The notes: generated by a model from the sequence alone, not told the origin. Counted from the first letter of the stretch, positions 1-6,098 are shown. The stretch: 14,548 nucleotides of DNA from DAISKN01 sp964553925 (GCA_964553925.1 CAZKNR010000461.1:1-14548), one strand, 5' to 3'. A program made the numbers and translations.

Positions 1-875
1 ATGGTCTTCACCCCGAGATAGGCCATGTTCACTGGATCCTGGAGGACGAGCGCGTCGAACTCCCCGTTCTCGAGAGCGCGCGCCATTTGCTCCGAGGCGT
101 CGAATCCGATGAGGACCACCTTCCCCGCGAGGCCCGAGTCCTGGAGCGCGCGCAGCATGCCGAAAGCCGAGCTCTCGTTGGGACAATAGAGGCCGTCCAC
201 ACCGAGGTTCCCGTCTTCGGATTTGAACCGGGCGAGGAGATTCTCGCTCGCCTTATAGGCGGTCTCCGCCGTGGCCCCGGCGTACTGGTTCGAGCTCACG
301 ACTTCGATTCCAGGATTCTCGGACATCACGTCGAGGAAGCCTCGCTCGCGCTCCATGGTGCTCGCCGAGCCTTCCATGTATCGGAGCATCACGACGCCGC
401 CCTTTCCCCCGAGCTTCAGAACCATCCGCTCGCCCGCGAGTCGGCCGCCCTGGTAGTTGTCGGTCGCGACGAAGCTCACGTAGTCCTCGCTATCGAGGCC
501 GGAGTCGATGATGACGACGGGGATCCCAGCGCGCATCGCATCCGTCACTGGAAGACGGAGCGCCTTGTCGTCCGTGGGAGCGAGGACGATGCCCGAGACG
601 CCGCGGCTCACGAAGGTCTCGACCTCGGCAATCTGAGCATCGCGATCGTCCTCCCGGGCGGGACCCTTCCAGATCACCTCGACCCCGAGCTCCCGGGACG
701 CCTTGACCGCACCCGCGTGGATGGCTTTCCAGAACGTGTGGTTCGTGCCCTTGGGGATCACGGCGATGACGATCTCCTCCTTCGCCGCGTCGGGTGGCGT
801 GGTTCCACCGCAAGCGCCAAGAAGAACGACAAGGACTACAAGGACTACAAGATTCAGGAGAGCTTTGACTTTCAT
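1..875 (-). CDS. Sugar ABC transporter substrate-binding lipoprotein (ribose/RbsB-like), 3' end outside window
   Basis: Reading the minus strand from the ATG at 875 gives 291 open codons to the window edge; the stop lies outside. The start has a lysine-containing n-region, a very hydrophobic stretch and a lipobox L19-G20-A21-C22, so the mature protein should be a lipid-anchored periplasmic binding protein. After it come features of the type 1 periplasmic binding fold for sugars: an IVIAVIPKGTNHTFWKAI opening, GIVLAPTDDKAL, GIPVVIIDSGL, and GVDGLYCPNESSAFGMLRAL near residue 230. The family is usually about 310-340 residues, so only the C-terminus is missing. Its ATG overlaps the amidohydrolase stop (ATGA), and GGAGG sits about 12 bp upstream, so the two are probably translationally coupled. 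The permease and ATPase genes are probably beyond the left edge. The exact sugar cannot be read from the sequence. Confidence 0.9.
   Translation of the reverse strand, partial: MKVKALLNLVVLVVLVVLLGACGGTTPPDAAKEEIVIAVIPKGTNHTFWKAIHAGAVKASRELGVEVIWKGPAREDDRDAQIAEVETFVSRGVSGIVLAPTDDKALRLPVTDAMRAGIPVVIIDSGLDSEDYVSFVATDNYQGGRLAGERMVLKLGGKGGVVMLRYMEGSASTMERERGFLDVMSENPGIEVVSSNQYAGATAETAYKASENLLARFKSEDGNLGVDGLYCPNESSAFGMLRALQDSGLAGKVVLIGFDASEQMARALENGEFDALVLQDPVNMAYLGVKT
831..851. repeat. Nine-base tandem repeat inside a signal peptide
   Basis: AAGGACTAC occurs twice in tandem (831-839, 840-848), followed by AAG. On the minus strand it encodes repeated Leu-Val-Val in the hydrophobic core of the lipoprotein signal. 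Slippage here would change the length of the hydrophobic core in steps of three residues without shifting the frame. Confidence 0.7.
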
Positions 876-1714
876 CTGGGAGCAACCTCCAGGCGGTAGA
901 AGTCGGCGGCGTTCCCGCCGAAGACGGCGTCTTTCTCAGTGGACGAGAGCGGGTCCAGGAAGTCCTCGACGATCTCGACTACTTGTTCGTAGCTCGCGGC
1001 GAGGGTCGCGACGGGCCAGTCCGAGCCGAAGAGGAGCCTCCGCGGACCGAAAGCCTCGAGAACGATTTCGAGATAAAGCGTGAAGTCGGACTTCTTCCAG
1101 CCGCTCCAGTCCGCTTCGGTCACCATTCCCGAGACCTTGCAGTAGAGGTTCTCGAACTTTCCGAGCTTCCGGATCGAGGAAGCCCAGGGCTCGAGGTCGC
1201 CCTTCGCGATCGCCGGCTTTCCAATGTGGTCGAGGACCAGCCGGTGCCCGGGGAAGCGGGCGACGAAATCGACGACCACGGGAAGGTGGCGGTGGTAGAC
1301 GAGGATGTCGTACGTGAGATCGAGATCCCGCAGGAGCTCGACGCCTCGAAGAAAATCGTCCCGAAGGAGGAAGCGGTCATCGGGCTCCGCCTGAACGACG
1401 TGCCTCACTCCTCGAAAGCGCGGATGCTCGGAGAGTCGCTCGAGGTCGCGGCGAACGTCAGGAGAGCGGAGATCCACCCAGCCCACCACTCCGCGGATGG
1501 AATCGTGCTCGTCGGCGAGCCCGAGGAGATATTCCGTCTCTTCGAGACTCTGGCGGACCTGGACGGCGACGGACCCGTCGAAGCCGTTCCGCCTCAAGAT
1601 CGGCTCGAGGTCTCCGGGCGCGAAGTCGCGCCGGATTCGATTCATGCGCTCGTCGATCCAGTCGTACTCGCTCCGGCTGTAGGACCAGAAGTGCTGATGG
1701 GAGTCCAGGCGCAT
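872..1714 (-). CDS. Amidohydrolase family 2 (L-fuconolactonase-like sugar lactonase)
   Basis: 280 residues from the ATG at 1714. The family N-terminus MRLDSHQHFW begins exactly there, so the longer open frame to 1867 is not used. Metal-ligand and active-site positions of the Amidohydro_2 fold are visible: H6-x-H8 on strand 1, VQVRQSLEET at 52-60, DHIGKP with H163, CKVSG at 192-196, and FGSDWP with D232 near the end. Members related to L-fuconolactonase hydrolyse sugar lactones in the cytoplasm during catabolism of L-fucose, L-rhamnose or similar sugars. The overlapping sugar-binding protein gene fits that role. 4-Sulfomuconolactone or 2-pyrone-4,6-dicarboxylate hydrolases share the fold and cannot be excluded. 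No Shine-Dalgarno site precedes the ATG, and a TATAAT lies only 10-15 bp upstream, so the message may be leaderless. Confidence 0.85.
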   Translation of the reverse strand: MRLDSHQHFWSYSRSEYDWIDERMNRIRRDFAPGDLEPILRRNGFDGSVAVQVRQSLEETEYLLGLADEHDSIRGVVGWVDLRSPDVRRDLERLSEHPRFRGVRHVVQAEPDDRFLLRDDFLRGVELLRDLDLTYDILVYHRHLPVVVDFVARFPGHRLVLDHIGKPAIAKGDLEPWASSIRKLGKFENLYCKVSGMVTEADWSGWKKSDFTLYLEIVLEAFGPRRLLFGSDWPVATLAASYEQVVEIVEDFLDPLSSTEKDAVFGGNAADFYRLEVAPR

Positions 1715-1739
1715 CGGGGCGCTATTATAAGATTGAGCC
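1715..1739. promoter_or_regulatory. Very short divergent promoter region
   Basis: Only 25 bp separate the ATG of the minus-strand amidohydrolase (1714) from the ATG of the plus-strand dehydratase (1740). On the minus strand there is a perfect TATAAT at 1729-1724; on the plus strand the same bases offer TATTAT or TATAAG. Neither side shows a good -35 at 16-18 bp, nor a Shine-Dalgarno site. Transcripts from here would have leaders of a few bases or none. The -10 is seen directly; its use is inferred. Confidence 0.5.
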
Positions 1740-2669
1740 ATGCGCGAGCGACACTTCCTCCGTCCGACGACCCTCATCGAGTCCCGGCGACTATCGAAGC
1801 GCCTGAACATCCTGAACATGGACCTCACGATTGCGAGCGAGACGTTCCAGCACACCGGAAGCTTCAAGTTCCGGGCGGCCTACAACGTCGCCGCAAACGT
1901 GGAGGCGCCCGCGATCCTCACCGCGTCTTCGGGAAACTTCGGCCAGGCGCTCGCCTATGCCTGTAGCCTCCTTTCGAAGCGGGCGATCGTGGTGATGCCC
2001 GAGACCTCGGCCCGGGTGAAGATGGACGCGGTGCGCGAGCACGGAGGCACGGTCGAGCCCGTCGACGTCCGCGTCAAGAGCCGGGCGGACCGCGTTGCGG
2101 AGCTCCACCTTCAGCATCCCGAGGCCTTCGTCGCGAGCGCCTACGACCACCCTCTGGTCATCGAGGGAAACGCCTCTCTCGGTCATGAGCTCGCGCCTCT
2201 CGATTTTGACGTCATCGTCGTCGCCGTCGGGGGTGGAGGTCTGAGCTCGGGGATCATCCAGGGACTGCGCGAGGCCGGGAACAAAAAGACCCAGGTGGTC
2301 GGGGCCGAGCCCCTTCTCGGAAACGACGCCGCGCGCTCCCTCGCCGCCGGACGCATCGTGACGAACGAGAGCGAGCCCTTGACTATCGCCGACGGTGCCC
2401 GCACGGTAAGCCTCGGCGAGCACAACTGGGCGATCCTGAAGGATGGGATCGAGGCCATCGTGGAGGTGCCCGAAGAGAACATCGCCGAAGCGGTTCGCCT
2501 CCTCTTCTCGCTTGCGAATCTCAAAGCCGAGCCCACGGGCGCCCTCGGCCTCGGCGCGCTCTTGACCGATCCGGAACGCTTCCGCGGACGACGGGTATGC
2601 GCCGTCGTGACTGGTGGGAATGTAGACCCGGAGGTCTTTCACCGCATACTCACCGGGCTCGCCGGGTAG
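1740..2669 (+). CDS. PLP-dependent threonine/serine dehydratase (or serine racemase-like)
   Basis: 309 residues of the fold-type II (tryptophan synthase beta-like) PLP family. Visible motifs: TGSFKFRAA with the Schiff-base lysine K43; the substrate/carboxylate loop SSGNFGQ (63-69); the phosphate-binding glycine loop VGGGGLSSG (163-171); E264 in LKAEPTGAL; and TGGN (291-294) where the pyridine nitrogen is bound. Such enzymes deaminate L-threonine or L-serine to 2-oxo acids plus ammonia in the cytoplasm, and some racemise serine. There is no C-terminal ACT domain, so it resembles the catabolic or racemase type rather than isoleucine-feedback-controlled IlvA. The 4-base gap to the PAP2 gene suggests co-transcription. 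There is no clear ribosome site before the ATG; the in-frame ATG encoding residue 27 lies too close to K43 to leave a normal N-terminal subdomain, so 1740 is preferred. Confidence 0.85.
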   Translation: MRERHFLRPTTLIESRRLSKRLNILNMDLTIASETFQHTGSFKFRAAYNVAANVEAPAILTASSGNFGQALAYACSLLSKRAIVVMPETSARVKMDAVREHGGTVEPVDVRVKSRADRVAELHLQHPEAFVASAYDHPLVIEGNASLGHELAPLDFDVIVVAVGGGGLSSGIIQGLREAGNKKTQVVGAEPLLGNDAARSLAAGRIVTNESEPLTIADGARTVSLGEHNWAILKDGIEAIVEVPEENIAEAVRLLFSLANLKAEPTGALGLGALLTDPERFRGRRVCAVVTGGNVDPEVFHRILTGLAG

Positions 2670-2672
2670 AGC

Positions 2673-3584
2673 GTGCCCCCCGAGATCCTCGACACCGGGA
2701 TCGAGATCATTCAGTATCTCGCTCAGTTCCGCGGTCCCTTGGTGAACGCGTTCTTCCTTGCGGTCTCGGGTTTGGGCTCGACCCTCGGCTACCTCGTCTT
2801 GTTCTGCATTCTCTGGTGGGGGTTCTCCTGGAAGCTTGGGGCGAGGGTCTTCGCCGCCCTGATTCTCAGCGTCTACCTCAACGCCGTCATCAAGGACTGG
2901 GTCGCGCAGCCACGGCCCTTCGTCTACGCCGCCATCGAGAGCGTCACCCGCCCCGGCGAGTTCGGGTTCCCGAGCGGCCACGCCCAGCACGCGGCTCTCG
3001 TCTGGAGCCTCCTCGCGGCTCATTTTCGCAAGCGCTGGTTCACCGTTTTTGCCGCGGCAATGGTGTTGCTCATCGGCTTCTCCCGCGTGTATCTTGGAGT
3101 CCACTTCCCGACCGACGTCCTCGCCGGCTGGTTGCTGGGCGGGATTCTCGCCAAAATGTACCTGCGATGGTCCGACCGAGGGATCGACTGGGCGCGCCGG
3201 CTTTCTTTCGAAAAGCAGATGCTTCTCGCGCTCGGCGTTCCCATGATCCTCACGGCCCTCCACGCAACGCGAAACACCGCGATGGCTCTCGGCGCCCTCG
3301 GCGGGGCACTCGTAGGGCTCGTGCTCGGGCGGCGCCAACGCCTCTACCACGATGAGGATCCCGCGCCGACACGCCGAGAGCGGCTCCTGATTGGCCTCAT
3401 CGGCCTTCCGGCGCTTTACGTCGCTCTAGCAGCCATCTCGCCTCCGGAGGCGTCGCGGTTCTATTATCTGTACCTCTGGACGCGATTCGCGACGGTCGGT
3501 CTCTGGGTCAGCTATGTAGTCCCGAATATCGTCGCATACATGAGGGCACGCCATGAAAACTCTGATGCTCCTGCGGCACGCTAA
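2673..3584 (+). CDS. PAP2-family membrane phosphatase
   Basis: 303 residues from a GTG start 3 bases after the dehydratase stop. The three PAP2/vanadium-haloperoxidase motifs are complete: K74-x6-R81-P82, P100-S101-G102-H103, and S137-R138-x5-H144-x3-D148. Hydrophobic segments flank each motif, so it is an integral inner-membrane protein whose active site faces outwards or into the bilayer surface. Family members dephosphorylate undecaprenyl pyrophosphate, phosphatidylglycerol phosphate or other lipid phosphates; the substrate is not visible. The region after residue 180 adds several further membrane spans (about 182-218, 236-255 and 265-290), longer than the core domain. The gene overlaps the next one by 32 bp. 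No ribosome site precedes the GTG, so translation is probably coupled to the dehydratase. Confidence 0.85.
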   Translation: MPPEILDTGIEIIQYLAQFRGPLVNAFFLAVSGLGSTLGYLVLFCILWWGFSWKLGARVFAALILSVYLNAVIKDWVAQPRPFVYAAIESVTRPGEFGFPSGHAQHAALVWSLLAAHFRKRWFTVFAAAMVLLIGFSRVYLGVHFPTDVLAGWLLGGILAKMYLRWSDRGIDWARRLSFEKQMLLALGVPMILTALHATRNTAMALGALGGALVGLVLGRRQRLYHDEDPAPTRRERLLIGLIGLPALYVALAAISPPEASRFYYLYLWTRFATVGLWVSYVVPNIVAYMRARHENSDAPAAR

Positions 3585-4047
3585 GTCGAGCTGGAAGGAT
3601 TCCGAGATCGCCGACCACGACCGCCCCCTCAACAAACGGGGAAAAAAGACCGCCCCGCAAATGGGGCGCCTTCTGTCGGCCGAAGGCCTGGTACCCGACC
3701 TGATTCTGTCCTCGACCGCGGTTCGCGCCCGCGAGACGGCGGAGGCGGTGGCGAAAGCCTCGTCGTGCAAGGGCCCGATCGAGCTTCTCGAGAGCCTCTA
3801 CCTCGCGACGGCGGGAAAGCTACTGAGCGAAGCCTCGAGCCATGCGCCCGACTCGGTCGGACGGCTCTTGCTCGTCGGTCACAACCCGGGGATGGAGGAC
3901 CTGGTCGAAATGCTCTCGGGAAAGCGCGAAGCGTTCCCGACAGCAGCCCTCGCAGTCTTCGAAGTCGGAATCGACGCCTGGAATGCGCTGGAGCTCGGGG
4001 TCAAGGCCAAGCTGGCAAAGGTCTACCGCCCGAAGGATATCGATTAG
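3553..4047 (+). CDS. sixA: SixA-like phosphohistidine phosphatase
   Basis: 164 residues of the histidine phosphatase superfamily. The RHG-type motif is LLRHAKSSW with R8 and the phospho-acceptor H9; DHDRPLNKRGKK, STAVRARET (R58, R60, E61) and the second catalytic histidine H110 in LLVGHNPG match the SixA subfamily closely. E. coli SixA removes phosphate from histidine on phosphotransfer proteins such as the NPr protein of the nitrogen PTS. No PTS or histidine-phosphotransfer gene is visible here, so the partner is unknown. GAGG 8 bp before the ATG is a plausible ribosome site within the end of the PAP2 gene. The gene ends 26 bp before the convergent DUF2283 gene; that gap holds only a weak TTAGG/CCTAA inverted repeat and no clear terminator. 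Confidence 0.88.
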   Translation: MKTLMLLRHAKSSWKDSEIADHDRPLNKRGKKTAPQMGRLLSAEGLVPDLILSSTAVRARETAEAVAKASSCKGPIELLESLYLATAGKLLSEASSHAPDSVGRLLLVGHNPGMEDLVEMLSGKREAFPTAALAVFEVGIDAWNALELGVKAKLAKVYRPKDID

Positions 4048-4073
4048 GCCCTCGCGGAACCTAACGTTTACGA

Positions 4074-4478
4074 CTAGGCGGAGGCAGGAAGAGATAGCAG
4101 CCTTGACACATCTTCGGGTGGCCGTTGCACGTGGGCCACGGTGAAAGGCGAATCAGGAAGATGGTGAACCGCCGAAACGTCCAACCAGAATCTGACCGGT
4201 TCCGAAGTAATGAGCTTCAGAACGAGATCCCGTTCGACGAAGGGAAGATCGGCCAAGCCGGTCACGGGAAAGCTGCGAGGTCCAAGGGGCGTCGGCTCTA
4301 GGAGTACGGAGTAGTCGAGAAAGCTGAGGCCCACGACCGCTTCCCGGTCGCGGTCGATGCTAATGACGACATTGTCGGTCAACTCGATGGACCATTCGCG
4401 GCGCTTCTCCCCGAAGTAGACGTCGAGAACGTCACTCTCGGCATCGTATTCCCAGTGTGTTTCACATTGCGCGGTCAC
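4074..4478 (-). CDS. DUF2283 domain protein
   Basis: 134 residues. The frame is open far upstream to 4715, but the GTG at 4478 is chosen because AGGAG lies 7 bp before it and the DUF2283 domain begins just after (THWEYDAESDVLDVYFG, residues 7-23, then a VVISIDRDREAVVGLSFLDYS strand pair to about residue 57). DUF2283 is a short beta-rich domain of unknown function, often found beside small toxin-like or DUF4258-like genes. Here its upstream neighbour is a broken gene of such a type. Residues 63-134 are an unrecognised extension rich in valine, leucine and proline. If the pair was a toxin-antitoxin module, this would be the surviving partner; that is inference. Confidence 0.7.
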   Translation of the reverse strand: MTAQCETHWEYDAESDVLDVYFGEKRREWSIELTDNVVISIDRDREAVVGLSFLDYSVLLEPTPLGPRSFPVTGLADLPFVERDLVLKLITSEPVRFWLDVSAVHHLPDSPFTVAHVQRPPEDVSRLLSLPASA

Positions 4479-4834
4479 GAGCTCACTCCTGCCGTAGATG
4501 AAAACGCCCCAACATGTGATCACGTAGTTGTTGGGAGTGCGGTTGCCATCAGCGTCGGCGGACTCGCCAAAAAAGACGACCGCAACCAGGTGTTGAAGTC
4601 TGGCAGCAACCGCTAGCGCCAATAATATTTGTACTTTCGTGGGTTGAGCGGATCCTGTTTGCGTCGCCCGTGCCGTAAAGTCTCGAGCACTTCCGCAAGA
4701 TGTTCCTCGAGCCAAGGTCGTCTCTCAACTGCATGGCGCCATCGCTCGGCTGTCAAGTAAATCTTGTTGCCGTATCGATCATAAACTTTCCCAGCGGTCA
4801 CCTTCCACAGGCTTGACCTGATCCTATTCCACAT
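4479..4834 (-). pseudogene. Broken small nuclease/toxin-like gene (PBECR/DUF4258-like)
   Basis: From the ATG at 4834 the minus strand encodes KVYDRYGNKIYLTAERWRHAV, then EEHLAEVLETLRHGRRKQDP and KYKYYWR, then a TAG at about 4617-4615. The order of an IYLT-x-ERW-x-H start, a middle helix and a K-Y-Y strand resembles small phage-type nuclease/toxin domains (PBECR or DUF4258-like). After the TAG the same frame reads RLLPDFNT. A -1 shift then gives HLVAVVFFGESADADGN and NNYVITCWGVFIYG, typical of the last strands of such proteins. So one in-frame stop and one frameshift interrupt what looks like a single gene. The final frame runs without a stop into DUF2283. The ATG overlaps the stop of the parE stump by one base (TAATG). 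The family name is a resemblance only; a sequencing error could explain one lesion. Confidence 0.55.
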
Positions 4835-4953
4835 TAGTTAGCAGCGCCGCACCGTCCTTTTCCGCATTGGACGGGCCGCCTGTCCTGATGGCCCATCTTA
4901 GTCGCTGGTTGGAGGTCGGCCTGGGCCTTGGGCCGGAGCCGAACTTCAGGCAC
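4834..4953 (-). pseudogene. Truncated parE toxin stump
   Basis: From the GTG at 4953, which overlaps the parD stop by 8 bp as in intact parDE pairs, the frame reads VPEVRLRPKAQADLQ. This is a normal ParE N-terminus (strand 1 and start of helix 1). After about 15 residues it changes to a sequence with no ParE features and stops at 4834, giving 39 codons where ParE usually has 90-100. The toxin core and its C-terminal strands are gone. A deletion or insertion joined the stump to unrelated DNA. Confidence 0.6.
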
Positions 4954-5194
4954 GTTTCGACTCGCGGGCCTTCTTTGCGAGAATGGCTTCGACGTCGAAA
5001 GGCTCAGTCGGCCCACTTTCCAATCCTTCGACGACCGCTCGGCGCAGGGTCCCGAGCTTGGCCTCCCGTTCTTCAAGGAGCCTCAGGCCCGCGCGAATGA
5101 CTTCGCTGGCGTTTCCATGTCGACCTGCGGCGACTTGCTGTTCGACGAAAGCCTCGAAATGCTCACCGAGGGTAATGCTTGTGTTCCTGGCCAT
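4946..5194 (-). CDS. parD: ParD-family antitoxin without a complete toxin
   Basis: 82 residues. MARNTSITLGEHFEAFVEQQVAAGR opens a ribbon-helix-helix DNA-binding domain (residues 1-45; NASEVIRAGLRLLEE is the RHH helix pair). The disordered tail (61-82) normally wraps the ParE toxin. The ATG at 5194 is chosen over the GTG at 5203 because AGGAG lies 8 bp before the ATG but too close to the GTG. ParD dimers normally repress their own operon and neutralise the gyrase poison ParE. The paired toxin here is only a stump (4834-4953), so this is an orphan antitoxin that may protect against related ParE toxins or be drifting. The intact ParD at 5816-6079 is a distinct, only distantly similar member. Confidence 0.85.
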   Translation of the reverse strand: MARNTSITLGEHFEAFVEQQVAAGRHGNASEVIRAGLRLLEEREAKLGTLRRAVVEGLESGPTEPFDVEAILAKKARESKRA

Positions 5195-5231
5195 CTTCGT
5201 CACTCCTGCGGCGGACCCATTGACAACGCCA

Positions 5232-5245
5232 GGAGCAAAGGCTCC
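5232..5245. promoter_or_regulatory. Small inverted repeat upstream of parD
   Basis: GGAGC (5232-5236), AAAG, GCTCC (5241-5245) forms a perfect 5-bp inverted repeat 38-51 bp before the parD ATG. The position suits a ParD autoregulatory operator, but short GC repeats are common here and no -10/-35 pair is convincing, so this is only a candidate. Confidence 0.25.
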
Positions 5246-5337
5246 CGACGACTGGCTGGATCTTCAAAATGAGTCATTAATTTTCAGCTTTCACGGGGCG
5301 AAGAATCCAAAGGAGCGAAACTCGCGACTCCTAATGC

Positions 5338-5399
5338 GTTGACAGTCGTTCAGTCAACCACAATTGGTTGACACACTCGAAATCAACCGAAATCGGTTG
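5338..5399. promoter_or_regulatory. Palindrome cluster, two CAACC-N6-GGTTG sites
   Basis: Two palindromes share the same spacing: CAACC-N6-GGTTG at 5355-5370 and again at 5384-5399. The first extends to TCAACCA/TGGTTGA arms (5354-5360, 5365-5371) and the second to CAACCGA/TCGGTTG arms (5384-5390, 5393-5399). A further inverted pair GTTGAC/GTCAAC spans 5338-5343 and 5353-5358. TTGACA (5368-5373, plus strand) lies inside. Repeated dyads of equal spacing are typical of operators for a dimeric regulator. No intact gene lies close enough to assign it; parD starts 160 bp away. It may be the leftover control region of a lost gene. Confidence 0.5.
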
Positions 5400-5413
5400 T
5401 CTGGTGTAGATCC

Positions 5414-5494
5414 GCCGCGAGCGCTTCCTCGTGAGGACTCGGGTGACGGCGTGTACTTTGCTGTTCACCGCCTCGGTGCGGTCGAAGTGGGCCT
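5414..5494 (-). pseudogene. Fossil fragment of the neighbouring amidase gene
   Basis: 5414-5494 aligns with 7514-7595 in the amidase gene over 82 columns, with 76 identities by eye, five substitutions and one single-base gap. On the minus strand it reads KAHFDRTEAVNSKVHAVTRVL, matching QAHFDRIEAVNGKVHAVTRVL (about residues 53-73 of the amidase). The gap then shifts the frame, so the following EEAL region is lost. Similarity stops on both sides. The copy lies in the same orientation as the parent, with the intact parDE pair between them. Confidence 0.85.
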
Positions 5495-5512
5495 TCAGTT
5501 CTGAGCACATGA

Positions 5513-5806
5513 CTAAAGGAGCAGTTGCGCGACGTCTCGGGCTCCATGCAGGACGCGCACGATTTCGAGCGGCTTGGCGTCGGGCCGATAGATAATCAGG
5601 TAGGAGTACACCGGAAAGAAGCGAAGCGGCTCTTGAGCCAAGTCCGTCCGCAAATGCCCCATTCCCGGCACATCCGCAAGTTTGTCGCAAGCATTAAAGA
5701 TTTCATCGCGCACGCGGTCCGCAGCATCAAGATTGTCGTTCGAGATGAACTCCCAAATCTCCTCGATATCGCTAAGGGCTTCAGGCGAAAGCTTGAACCC
5801 GCCCAT
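5513..5806 (-). CDS. parE: ParE-family toxin (RelE/ParE superfamily)
   Basis: 97 residues, the usual ParE length. The fold order is visible: FKLSPEALSDIEEIWEFI (strand 1 and helix 1), a second helix with AADRVRDEIFNACDKLADVPGMG (29-50), then strands LRFFPVYSYLIIYRP (61-74) and LEIVRVLHGARDVAQLL (80-96). The YLIIYRP and VLHGARD motifs are standard for ParE. Family members poison DNA gyrase in the cytoplasm. It starts 9 bp after the antitoxin stop with no strong Shine-Dalgarno site, so translation is probably coupled to parD, which keeps antitoxin in excess. No truncation or missing strand is seen, so it looks functional. Confidence 0.88.
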   Translation of the reverse strand: MGGFKLSPEALSDIEEIWEFISNDNLDAADRVRDEIFNACDKLADVPGMGHLRTDLAQEPLRFFPVYSYLIIYRPDAKPLEIVRVLHGARDVAQLLL

Positions 5807-5815
5807 CGGGGAGCA

Positions 5816-6079
5816 CTACTTCTTGCGCCGGCGAGCTTCGCTCTTCTTTCGAAGCTGCTCTAATGCCGCGCCGCCATCGATTCCTTCCCCTCGGTCGAGG
5901 GCAACGAGTCCAGCAGCGATCTTTCCACGAATCTCCCCGAGGCGCAGGGCTCGCAGCTCATCCTGCTCCTCGAGGAGTCGCAAAGCCTCGCGAACGACCT
6001 CGCTCGCAGAATTGTAACGGCCGCTCTTGACCTTCTCGGCGACGAGCTCTTCGAGCTCTGGAGTAAGCGATACGTTCAT
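5816..6079 (-). CDS. parD: ParD-family antitoxin of an intact parDE pair
   Basis: 87 residues from the ATG at 6079, where the family N-terminus MNVSLTPELEELVAEKVKSGR begins; the frame open to 6127 adds 16 residues that fit no ParD. The ribbon-helix-helix domain runs to about residue 45 (YNSASEVVREALRLLEEQDE). A helical linker and a lysine/arginine-rich tail (77-87) follow, suited to toxin and DNA contacts. The ribosome site is weak (AAGGCGGG). The parE toxin follows after 9 bp. As in other parDE operons the complex is expected to repress its own promoter, which probably lies at 6099-6127. Confidence 0.88.
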   Translation of the reverse strand: MNVSLTPELEELVAEKVKSGRYNSASEVVREALRLLEEQDELRALRLGEIRGKIAAGLVALDRGEGIDGGAALEQLRKKSEARRRKK

Positions 6080-6098
6080 GTCCCGCCTTGTTGAAGGG

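Larger units (their letters stand above)
5195..5512. other. Gene-free spacer with palindromes and an amidase fossil
   Basis: These 318 bases between two parD/parDE loci hold no intact gene. They contain a small inverted repeat near parD, a cluster of CAACC/GGTTG palindromes, and a fragment of the neighbouring amidase gene (listed separately). Base composition is lower in GC than the flanks: 5341-5400 has 27 G+C in 60 bases, while 7501-7560 within the amidase has 42 in 60. Confidence 0.7.

Noticed and set aside
822..856. Plus-strand translation resembling repeated DYKD peptide tags
   Set aside because: It comes from the 9-base repeat read in the wrong strand; the minus strand gives a normal signal peptide with a lipobox.
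1791..3350. Long open frame (519 codons) antisense to the dehydratase and PAP2 genes
   Set aside because: Its product is low-complexity and rich in charged residues with no domain. It mirrors two well-conserved genes, as expected from GC-rich codon bias.
4048..4073. Possible terminator between sixA and DUF2283
   Set aside because: The TTAGG/CCTAA repeat is only 5 bp with a long loop and no T-run.
4074..4715. Single 213-residue protein from the whole open frame
   Set aside because: The DUF2283 part has its own GTG start with AGGAG 7 bp upstream, and the first part belongs to a broken neighbour in other frames.
5331..5690. 119-codon minus-strand frame containing amidase-like sequence
   Set aside because: It combines antisense of parE, the amidase fossil and the palindrome region; the fossil is frameshifted, so it is not one gene.
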